Of a stretch of DNA of 5,397 bases, positions 1 to 4,679 are shown in pieces. Both the position numbers and the translations under genes were made by a program. This DNA is from an uncultured Collinsella sp. (GTDB taxonomy: Bacteria > Actinomycetota > Coriobacteriia > Coriobacteriales > Coriobacteriaceae). A model generated the notes under the pieces. The model worked only from the letters and a program-made list of their open reading frames with translations, was not told where the DNA came from and did no database searches. The stretch covers positions 1 through 5,397 of the forward strand of contig CABRZY010000126.1 of NCBI GenBank assembly GCA_902475475.1. Reading direction: 5' to 3'. Positions within the stretch are counted from its first letter, which is position 1. Each line of letters starts with the position of its first letter.

Positions 1-1620
1 GTGTTGGGCGCGGCGTGCGGCCCGGATATGCCGGCGATTGAGGTGCGGAGCCTGAGCTTTGCCTACCCCGATGCTGATGCTGCGGTGCTCGAGGGGCTCG
101 ACTGGTCTGTTCCCCAAGGTGCATTTGCGTTGCTTGTTGGCGGTACCGGATCGGGTAAGTCGACGCTGCTGTCGCTGCTCAAGCCCGAGATCGCGCCGGC
201 GGGCGAGCGCACTGGCGAACTGCGCGTGCTGGGCGAGAACGTTGCCGACATGGACGCGCGGGCATCGGCGGAGCGCGTGGGCTATGTGTTCCAGGATCCC
301 GAGAACCAGATTGTGTGCGAGACCGTGTGGCACGAGATGGCGTTTGGCCTAGAGAATCTGGGCGTGTCGCGCGACGAGATGCGCCGCCGTGTTGCCGAGA
401 CCAGCTATTTCTTTGGTCTGGAGGACTGGCTTCATCGCGATACCGACACGCTTTCGGGTGGCCGCAAGCAGCTGCTGTCGCTTGCCGCCGTCCTGGCGCT
501 GCGTCCGCGTGTGCTGCTACTCGACGAGCCCACGTCTCAGCTCGATCCCGTTGCCGAGAAGAATTTTCTGCACGCGCTGTTTCGCGTGAACCGTGAGCTG
601 GGCTGCACGGTTGTTGTGGCTACGCATCAACCGCGGCCGATGCTCGAGTATGCGACGCGTGCGTACCGGATTGAGGGCGGTCGCGTGCGCGAGGTGGCGG
701 ATATGGCTTCTTTGGGACGCCGAGAATCGCTGTTTTCCGATGAGATGTTGGGGTGGGGTGCCATCCGATGTGCAAAAAACGGAGTATTCAGCAGGTGTGA
801 GGACAATTTGGGCTCTCTGGAGCCGCCCGGGGACGTATCGAGCGCGAAAAAAAGTTCAGAATTGGACAAATCGTCCGAATTTGTGGCGCAAACGTCGCTC
901 GAGAACGGCTCGGAAGCCTTCCCGCGCACGGATGGAAGCAGAATACTCCAAAAAATGCACGGCGGGTCGGCTACCACCCTGTCGGAAGGCTGGTTTCGCT
1001 ACGATCGCGCGGGCGGTTGGGTGCTGCGCGGGCTCGACGTTGCGTTTTCGGCCAGTGCGGTGCATGCGATCGTGGGCGGCAACGGATGCGGTAAGTCGAC
1101 GATGCTCTCGGTGCTGGCGAAGACCGCCAAGCTGCAGCGCGGCCGCATGGTGCGCGGAGCGGCCTCGGCGGCGCTGCTGCCTCAGAATCCCAAAGCATTG
1201 CTGGTTGCCGAGACGGTGCGCGACGAGCTGATGGAATGGGCCTCGACCTGCGGATATGACGAGAACTTGGCGCGGGAGCGTGCGGCGCAACTGGGATTGG
1301 ACGGCCTGGAGACGCGCCACCCTTACGACCTCTCGGGCGGACAGCGCCAGCTGCTTGCGCTGGCAAAGCTGCTGCTGATCGGCCCCGAGCTGCTGCTGCT
1401 TGACGAGCCCACGAAGGGCCTTGACCTGGAGAGCCGCCGCATCATCGCCCGCGCCCTGCGTGACCATGCGAAGGCTGGCGGCACCGTCATCATGGCTACG
1501 CACGATTTGGACTTTGCCGAGCAGGTAGCCGACGACGTCGCCATGATGTTTGACGGCGAGATTGCCTGCATGGAGCCCCCGGCCGACTTCTTTGCCGACA
1601 ACGTGTTCTATAGGGCGTGA
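1..1620 (+). CDS. ECF transporter double ATPase (fused EcfA-EcfA')
   Basis: Cytoplasmic ATPase that powers vitamin or metal uptake by an ECF importer together with a T and an S membrane subunit. Two complete ABC ATPase domains are visible. Domain 1 (about residues 12-240) has Walker A GGTGSGKST at 47-55, Q-loop Q98, signature LSGGRKQ at 151-157, Walker B with D175/E176 and H-loop H209. Domain 2 (about 328-539) has Walker A GGNGCGKST at 359-367, Q395, LSGGQRQ at 444-450, D468/E469 and H501. No key residue is missing, so both composite ATP sites should work. The single-chain layout resembles YkoD-type proteins. The linker, about residues 241-327, is unusually long and lower in G+C than its flanks; most of it is encoded by an inverted-repeat segment (770-960). 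The frame is open at the left edge: GTG at 1 is possible, but ATG at 28 (MPAIEVRSLSF) fits the family N-terminus better; neither has a visible Shine-Dalgarno. The S component follows after 4 nt, implying one operon. Confidence 0.93.
   Translation: MLGAACGPDMPAIEVRSLSFAYPDADAAVLEGLDWSVPQGAFALLVGGTGSGKSTLLSLLKPEIAPAGERTGELRVLGENVADMDARASAERVGYVFQDPENQIVCETVWHEMAFGLENLGVSRDEMRRRVAETSYFFGLEDWLHRDTDTLSGGRKQLLSLAAVLALRPRVLLLDEPTSQLDPVAEKNFLHALFRVNRELGCTVVVATHQPRPMLEYATRAYRIEGGRVREVADMASLGRRESLFSDEMLGWGAIRCAKNGVFSRCEDNLGSLEPPGDVSSAKKSSELDKSSEFVAQTSLENGSEAFPRTDGSRILQKMHGGSATTLSEGWFRYDRAGGWVLRGLDVAFSASAVHAIVGGNGCGKSTMLSVLAKTAKLQRGRMVRGAASAALLPQNPKALLVAETVRDELMEWASTCGYDENLARERAAQLGLDGLETRHPYDLSGGQRQLLALAKLLLIGPELLLLDEPTKGLDLESRRIIARALRDHAKAGGTVIMATHDLDFAEQVADDVAMMFDGEIACMEPPADFFADNVFYRA
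770..960. repeat. Inverted-repeat-bounded segment inside the ATPase linker
   Basis: The ends are inverted copies: 770-792 and 938-960 pair through GTGCA/TGCAC, then GGAGTATTC/GAATACTCC, then GC/GC. They are interrupted by six-base A-rich stretches (775-780 and 950-955) that do not pair, and by one A-A mismatch. Inside, more pairing is visible: 795-799 with 925-929, and small hairpins at 811-824 (GGCTC/GAGCC, 4-nt loop), 860-881 (AATTGGAC against GTCC-G-AATT) and 900-912 (CGAG/CTCG). By my count G+C is about 53% over 771-960, lower than the flanking ATPase domains. It encodes about residues 257-320, nearly the whole linker. I see no target-site duplication and no transposase. A small non-autonomous or palindromic element that was captured as coding sequence is an inference. 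Confidence 0.5.
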
Positions 1621-1624
1621 TGGG

Positions 1625-2338
1625 ATGACGGACTGTCGTTTCTCGCGTTTACTCACAAAACTGGAGATCCCGCTGTTGTTGGCGGTGCCGGCGGTGATGG
1701 CAGCGGCGTTGCTGGCGGGCGTTGAGCAGGCGGCGCTTGCCATGCTTGTCGTGGTGGCGCTGGTGCTTGCACTGTTCTTTGCGGGTTACGAGGCATCTCG
1801 TCCGGGTTTGCGCCAGATTATGCCCACGCTGGTGCTGGCGGCGCTGGCGGCGGCGGGGCGCATCCTGTTTGGGCCCATTCCCGACTTTAAACCCGTGAGT
1901 GCCATCGCCATTATCGCCGGGGCGACACTCGGTCGTCGTAACGGCTTTATGGTCGGTGCGTTGGCGGCGCTGACCAGCAATTTCTTTTTTGGGCAGGGCA
2001 TGTGGACGCCGTGGCAGATGTATGCCTGGGGGCTCGTGGGATACGTTGGCGGTGCGCTGACGTACGCGGGTGCGTTCGACCGCGCCGACGGCACCGTGCG
2101 CATGCCAGCACTGCTGGCGTACGGCTTTGCGTCGGGCCTGCTCTATGGCGTCGTGATCAACGCGTATGACATCATTGGTTTTGTGCAGCCGCTTACCTGG
2201 GCGGGTGCCGTGGCGCGTCTTGCCACGGCGGTGCCGTTCGATATCACACACGGCCTCGCGACCTGCGTGTTCTTGGTCGCCCTGTACAAGCCCTGGTGTC
2301 GCCGCATTAACCGTGTCGTCGTGAAATACGGGCTGTAA
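1625..2338 (+). CDS. ECF transporter S component, CbrT-like (substrate uncertain)
   Basis: Integral membrane substrate-binding subunit of the ECF importer, 237 residues. About six hydrophobic segments are visible, roughly at 14-32, 35-54, 66-84, 90-122, 128-150, 162-182 and 195-222 (one may be a split or re-entrant stretch). The conserved blocks PDFKPVSAIAIIAG (86-99) and TSNFFFGQGMWTPWQM (117-132) are typical of the S-component group that includes the cobalamin transporter CbrT of Lactobacillus delbrueckii; this resemblance is from memory. Cobalamin or a related compound is therefore a candidate substrate, not an established one. The start is ATG at 1625, 4 nt after the ATPase stop. An in-frame ATG at 1550 would overlap the ATPase by 71 nt and add a non-hydrophobic tail, so it was rejected. 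The Shine-Dalgarno is weak (only GGG at 1622-1624), which suggests translational coupling to the ATPase. Strand and spacing place it last in the operon, ahead of terminator-like hairpins. Confidence 0.88.
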   Translation: MTDCRFSRLLTKLEIPLLLAVPAVMAAALLAGVEQAALAMLVVVALVLALFFAGYEASRPGLRQIMPTLVLAALAAAGRILFGPIPDFKPVSAIAIIAGATLGRRNGFMVGALAALTSNFFFGQGMWTPWQMYAWGLVGYVGGALTYAGAFDRADGTVRMPALLAYGFASGLLYGVVINAYDIIGFVQPLTWAGAVARLATAVPFDITHGLATCVFLVALYKPWCRRINRVVVKYGL

Positions 2339-2420
2339 GGCTGGTTGCGTCGGAGCGGGAATCAATACTGCCGAAGTGCCATTTTAAAACTATGCCGGTT
2401 TACGGGGCTAGATTGGCGCA

Positions 2421-2442
2421 GGCCGACCATACCGGCTTTTTT
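2421..2442 (+). terminator. Weak intrinsic terminator candidate of the ECF operon
   Basis: GCCG (2422-2425) and CGGC (2433-2436) form a short stem around the 7-nt loop ACCATAC, with one more G-U pair possible, followed directly by six T (2437-2442). It lies 83 nt after the S-component stop, on the correct strand. The stem is short, and the same bases can pair elsewhere: CGGCTT (2433-2438) with AAGCCG (2454-2459), or 2423-2430 with 2493-2500. Termination here is therefore only plausible. Confidence 0.4.
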
Positions 2443-2453
2443 CAAAATAGAGC

Positions 2454-2480
2454 AAGCCGTTTACCTGCGGTTTTATTATT
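2454..2480 (+). terminator. Second weak hairpin with T-rich tail
   Basis: AAGCCG (2454-2459) can pair with CGGTTT (2468-2473), including one G-U pair, around an 8-nt loop, followed by TTATTATT. The 3' half contains TACCTGCGGTTTT (2462-2474), identical to the 3' half of the strong terminator at 2705-2733. It may be a decayed or alternative-pairing version of that hairpin. Confidence 0.3.
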
Positions 2481-2586
2481 ACGGAATTGCGCATGGCTGG
2501 GGGTTCGCGATTCAGCCCCGTAAACCGGCATAGTTTTAAAATGGCCGGCTGATAAGACGGGCATCGTGGCCCCCAGAGAGCCAAAT

Positions 2587-2605
2587 TGATCCATTTTCTT
2601 CCGTC
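2587..2605 (+). repeat. Diverged copy A of a TGATC-led 19-nt motif
   Basis: TGATCCATTTTCTTCCGTC matches the segment at 2838-2856 (TGATCTGTATTCCTTCGTC) at 14 of 19 positions in the same orientation. Both are followed by a C-rich stretch. This copy has no matching GATCA on its 3' side, so it does not form the hairpin seen in copy B. Confidence 0.4.
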
Positions 2606-2640
2606 TCCAGATGTCCCCAGGAAATCAGTTGACGGCGCTT

Positions 2641-2800
2641 GCCACGAAACTGGCCCATCTACTACGTTTAGCTTGATACCCCCGACCATGACCGCGTTTT
2701 ATGAAAAACCGCAGGCTTTCTACCTGCGGTTTTCTTTTTGCGTTGTTCGCTGTGGTTGAGGGTAGTGGCTTAAACGTAGTAGATGGGCTGGTTTCGTGGC
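2641..2800 (+). repeat. 30-bp inverted repeat enclosing a terminator; possible structured RNA
   Basis: Arms 2641-2670 and 2771-2800 are reverse complements at 28 of 30 positions. The two exceptions are TG facing TG (2651-2652 against 2789-2790), which become tandem G-U pairs in + strand RNA; two further outward U-G pairs (2639-2640 with 2801-2802) are possible. Inward, TACCC (2677-2681) pairs with GGGTA (2760-2764). After a mismatch, 2683-2690 pairs with 2751-2758 using three more G-U pairs. The apex is the strong hairpin at 2705-2733. The G-U pairs would be A-C mismatches in the opposite-strand RNA, so a + strand transcript is the better-paired form. Element or RNA function is unknown. Confidence 0.8.
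2705..2739 (+). terminator. Strong intrinsic terminator, probably bidirectional
   Basis: AAAACCGCAGG (2705-2715) and CCTGCGGTTTT (2723-2733) form an 11-bp perfect stem with a 7-nt loop (CTTTCTA), followed by CTTTTT (2734-2739) on the + strand. On the - strand the 3' arm ends in a T run that includes the complement of 2704-2708, so it can also stop transcripts coming from the AP endonuclease gene. It suits a spacer between convergent genes. Confidence 0.8.
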
Positions 2801-2833
2801 GGACGGGGTCACGCGGGCGCCCTTGCGCGGGCA

Positions 2834-2870
2834 AAAGTGATCTGTATTCCTTCGTCCCCGGGGGATCATT
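2834..2870 (-). repeat. Copy B of the TGATC motif, closing as a hairpin behind the endonuclease gene
   Basis: TGATC (2838-2842) is the start of the 19-nt motif shared with 2587-2605, and GATCA (2864-2868) closes an imperfect stem extended by A and T runs across a bulged G. The loop carries the palindrome CCCCGGGG (2856-2863). It starts 7 nt beyond the endonuclease stop. It could mark the 3' end of that transcript, although no long T tract follows, or it could be a dispersed palindrome. Confidence 0.35.
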
Positions 2871-2876
2871 TGGGGG

Positions 2877-3695
2877 CTAGAGCTCTAGCGTGAGGGTGAC
2901 GGGGCAGTGGTCGCTGCCGAAGATGTCGCCGCGGATGCCGGTGTCGCGTACGTTGTCGGCGATTGCGTCGCTTACCAGGAAGTAGTCGATGCGCCAGCCT
3001 GCGTTGTTCTTGCGGGCATTAAAGCGGTAGCTCCACCAGCTGTAGACGCCCTCGACGTCGGGGTTTGCCGCGCGCCAGGTATCGGTAAACCCGGCGTTGA
3101 GCAGTTCGGTAAACTTGCCGCGCTCCTCGTCCGAAAAACCGGCGTTGCCGCGGTTGGACTTGGGGTTCTTAAGGTCGATCTCCTCGTGCGCCACGTTAAA
3201 GTCGCCGCAGGTTACGACGGGCTTGCCGGTCTCGCGCTCAAGTGCGCTCAAAAAGCCGCGATAGGCATCGTCCCAGGCCATACGCACGTCGATGCGCGCG
3301 AGCTCATTTTGCGCGTTGGGCGTATAGACGTCGACAAACCAAAACTTGTCGAACTCGAGCGCACAGACGCGGCCCTCGGTTGCGGCTTGGGCGACGAGCT
3401 CGGCCGCCTCGTTCTCGCCGGCGTAGGGTAGCAGTGCGTCGGCGTGCAGCACGCGCAGCGGTTCCTGGCGGCTAAAGACCGCAGTGCCCGAATAGCCTTT
3501 ACGCTCGGCGTAGCTCCAGGTTTGGTGATAGCCGGGTAGGTCAATATCGACCTGGCCCTCCTGCAGCTTGGTCTCTTGCAACGCCAGGATATCGACGTCG
3601 AGTTCTTGCGCGATCTGGATAAAGCTCGGGTCCTTTTTGAGCACGGCGCGCAGGCCGTTTACGTTCCACGAGGCGAAAGTGTAAGTCTGAGGCAT
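2877..3695 (-). CDS. xth: Exodeoxyribonuclease III / AP endonuclease (ExoIII family)
   Basis: Cytosolic DNA-repair nuclease that cuts 5' of abasic sites and trims 3' ends in base excision repair. The protein has 272 residues, close to the usual ExoIII/ExoA length, and spans the whole endonuclease/exonuclease/phosphatase fold. Visible active-site motifs in order are WNVNG (10-14), LQETK with metal-binding E41 (39-43), GYSGTAVFS (67-75), DVYTPN with Y124 (122-127), CGDFNV with D165 and N167 (163-168), WWSYR (219-223), WRIDY with D237 (234-238) and GSDHCP with the D262/H263 pair (260-265). Nothing essential is missing. The start ATG (3693-3695) is preceded by GAAAGGA five bases upstream, and the start is supported by the family's usual N-terminus just ahead of the WN motif. 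It is divergent from the sirtuin gene and convergent with the ECF operon, so it is probably transcribed alone. The symbol could equally be exoA. Confidence 0.97.
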   Translation of the reverse strand: MPQTYTFASWNVNGLRAVLKKDPSFIQIAQELDVDILALQETKLQEGQVDIDLPGYHQTWSYAERKGYSGTAVFSRQEPLRVLHADALLPYAGENEAAELVAQAATEGRVCALEFDKFWFVDVYTPNAQNELARIDVRMAWDDAYRGFLSALERETGKPVVTCGDFNVAHEEIDLKNPKSNRGNAGFSDEERGKFTELLNAGFTDTWRAANPDVEGVYSWWSYRFNARKNNAGWRIDYFLVSDAIADNVRDTGIRGDIFGSDHCPVTLTLEL

Positions 3696-3699
3696 GGTG

Positions 3700-3706
3700 T
3701 CCTTTC
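3700..3706 (-). promoter_or_regulatory. Ribosome binding site of the AP endonuclease gene
   Basis: On the - strand this reads GAAAGGA, followed by CACC-adjacent spacing and ATG at 3695. It fixes the start codon. Confidence 0.75.
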
Positions 3707-3816
3707 GACGGGGTTGGCAGGCTTAAGATTAGCGCAACAGGGGCGGTGGTGGGCACCGCGCGTGCTGACCCAAAGGCCGCATGCTGGGACATCGCCCGAC
3801 GCTGCCCGACCAACAA

Positions 3817-3826
3817 GGACGGAGGA
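3817..3826 (+). promoter_or_regulatory. Ribosome binding site of the sirtuin gene
   Basis: GGACGGAGGA includes a GGAGG core at 3821-3825, 6 nt before ATG at 3832. This strong site selects 3832 over the upstream in-frame ATG at 3781, which has none. Confidence 0.85.
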
Positions 3827-3831
3827 CTCAT

Positions 3832-4584
3832 ATGACGCAGGCAATAACGGATCCCAAGCAGGCCTCCGCCGCGCTGGCGGAGCTGTTCGGCACCCATAAG
3901 CGCGTGGTCTTCTTTGGCGGCGCTGGCGTTTCCACGGCAAGTGGCATTCCCGATTTCCGCAGCGTGGACGGCCTGTATCACCAGCAGTTTGCCTATCCGC
4001 CCGAGACCATGCTGTCGCATAGCTTTTACGAGGCGCATCCTGCCGAGTTCTTCGACTTTTACCGCACCAAGATGATCGCGCTTGGCGCCAAGCCCAACCG
4101 CTGCCACACCAAGCTGGCCGAGCTGGAGCGCGCCGGCAAGCTAAATGCCGTGGTGACACAAAATATCGACGGCCTGCATCAGATGGCCGGCTCACAGCGA
4201 GTGTTTGAGCTGCACGGATCGGTCCATCGCAACATTTGCCAGTCGTGCGGCGCGGTCTATAGCGCCGAGTGGATTTGCTCGCGCGAGCACGAGGATACCG
4301 CGGGCGTGCCCGCGTGCCCCGCGTGCGGCGGCCGCATCAAGCCCGATGTAGTGCTCTACGAGGAGCCGCTCGACGAGCACGTGCTGACCGGTGCCGTTGC
4401 CGCCATCGCCGCGGCCGATGCCCTCATTGTGGGCGGGACCTCGCTCGTGGTGTATCCGGCGGCAGGCCTTACGCGTTACTTTACCGGCGATACGCTGGCC
4501 ATATGCAACCTTGCTCCCACCGATCAGGATGCAAATGCCGACCTGCTGATTTCTTGCGACATCGCGGCCGCGTTTGCGTTCTAG
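3832..4584 (+). CDS. cobB: Sir2-family NAD-dependent protein deacylase
   Basis: Cytosolic sirtuin that removes acetyl (or other acyl) groups from lysines using NAD+, yielding nicotinamide and O-acyl-ADP-ribose. It has 250 residues, a normal bacterial length. Motifs in order are GAGVSTASGIPDFR (30-43, NAD binding), TQNIDGLH (109-116), catalytic H128 in ELHGS, a zinc site C136-x2-C139 with C162-x2-C165, KPDVVLYEE (170-178) and GTSLVVYPA (202-210). All catalytic and zinc residues are present. The GIPDF and SLVVYPA motifs resemble the Thermotoga Sir2 type. The Tyr-x-x-Arg pair of desuccinylases is not evident: the nearest stretch reads YRTK at 77-80, so deacetylation is the safer prediction. The start at 3832 is set by GGAGG; the alternative at 3781 would add 17 residues unlike the family. 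cobB is used only as the generic bacterial sirtuin name; no cob genes are nearby. Confidence 0.95.
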   Translation: MTQAITDPKQASAALAELFGTHKRVVFFGGAGVSTASGIPDFRSVDGLYHQQFAYPPETMLSHSFYEAHPAEFFDFYRTKMIALGAKPNRCHTKLAELERAGKLNAVVTQNIDGLHQMAGSQRVFELHGSVHRNICQSCGAVYSAEWICSREHEDTAGVPACPACGGRIKPDVVLYEEPLDEHVLTGAVAAIAAADALIVGGTSLVVYPAAGLTRYFTGDTLAICNLAPTDQDANADLLISCDIAAAFAF

Positions 4585-4604
4585 CCCGCGCGCGCGGATA
4601 CAAT
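4574..4604 (+). promoter_or_regulatory. Candidate folP promoter overlapping the sirtuin 3' end
   Basis: TACAAT at 4599-4604 matches the -10 consensus at five of six positions. TTGCGT at 4574-4579 could serve as a -35, but the 19-nt spacing is long and only TTG matches well. If used, transcription would start near 4611, giving a leader of about 70 nt that contains the hairpin at 4627-4661. Confidence 0.35.
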
Positions 4605-4626
4605 AGAAAGACTGAGTGCAAAGCGA

Positions 4627-4667
4627 CCCCGCCGCCAGCTCCCCAAGCTCGGCGGCGTGGGCATTTT
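4627..4667 (+). promoter_or_regulatory. Strong GC-rich hairpin with T4 tail directly before the folP ribosome site
   Basis: CCC-CGCCGCC-AGCT (4627-4640) pairs with AGCT-c-GGCGGCG-t-GGG (4646-4661): 14 pairs, two single-base bulges and a 5-nt loop CCCCA. CATTTT follows (4662-4667) and the AGGAGG of folP begins at the next base. It could terminate the sirtuin transcript, attenuate folP, or influence ribosome access. The short T run makes a complete terminator uncertain. Confidence 0.6.
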
Positions 4668-4673
4668 AGGAGG
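4668..4673 (+). promoter_or_regulatory. Ribosome binding site of folP
   Basis: AGGAGG lies 6 nt before ATG at 4680. An in-frame ATG at 4674 touches this site with no spacing, so 4680 is the start. Confidence 0.9.
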
Positions 4674-4679
4674 ATGTTC

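Larger units (their letters stand above)
2378..2545. repeat. Perfect 32-bp inverted repeat with 104-nt spacer
   Basis: Arms 2378-2409 and 2514-2545 are exact reverse complements over 32 positions; each contains TTTTAAAA, CTATGCCGG and TTTACGGGG. After an A-C mismatch, pairing resumes inward as 2411-2415 with 2508-2512, and again as 2423-2430 with 2493-2500 (7 pairs, one mismatch). Outward, GCCG (2370-2373) can pair with CGGC (2546-2549) across a 4-nt bulge. The whole can fold by eye into a rod of about 170 nt. Function is unknown. Its position after the ECF operon would allow transcription termination or 3'-end protection; a mobile palindromic element is the alternative. Confidence 0.85.
2339..2876. 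other. Convergent-gene spacer filled with palindromic repeats
   Basis: This 538-nt gap lies between the S component (+) and the AP endonuclease (-), whose genes point at each other. It contains two large inverted repeats (2378-2545 and 2641-2800), several terminator-like hairpins, and two diverged copies of a short TGATC-led motif (2587-2605 and 2838-2856). G+C is visibly lower than in the genes. Short open frames here (for example 2345-2533 + and 2408-2689 -) are made largely of the repeat arms, lack Shine-Dalgarno sites and match no family I know, so I call no gene. Confidence 0.8.
3696..3831. promoter_or_regulatory. Divergent spacer expected to hold two promoters
   Basis: The AP endonuclease (-) and the sirtuin (+) start from opposite ends of this 136-nt gap, so each should have a promoter here. 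I find only weak matches: TAATCT on the - strand (complement of 3727-3732) and TAAGAT on the + strand (3724-3729), neither with a good -35 element. I see no clear operator palindrome. The in-frame ATG at 3781 lies in this gap and was not chosen for the sirtuin. Confidence 0.4.

Noticed and set aside
154..1101. Identical 12-nt GGTAAGTCGACG at 154-165 and 1090-1101
   Set aside because: Both encode the Walker A motif of the two homologous ATPase domains; explained by domain duplication and codon preference.
1550..1624. Longer S-component start at ATG 1550
   Set aside because: Would overlap the ATPase by 71 nt and add a non-family N-terminus; ATG at 1625 fits the operon spacing.
856..1743. 295-codon open frame on the - strand
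   Set aside because: Antisense to the well-supported ATPase domain 2; its translation is low-complexity Arg/Gln/Ala/His-rich and resembles no family.
1649..2365. 238-codon open frame on the - strand
   Set aside because: Exact shadow of the S-component gene; Arg/His/Gln-rich translation typical of antisense frames in high-GC DNA.
2378..2800. CRISPR array
   Set aside because: The repeats are inverted rather than direct, differ from each other and have no regular unit spacing.
2907..3431. 174-codon + strand frame inside the AP endonuclease gene
   Set aside because: Antisense to a gene with every catalytic motif intact; no ribosome site and Val/Ala/Gly-rich translation.
3541..4107. 188-codon - strand frame bridging the endonuclease start and the sirtuin
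   Set aside because: Covers the divergent promoter spacer and is antisense to the sirtuin; no family resemblance.
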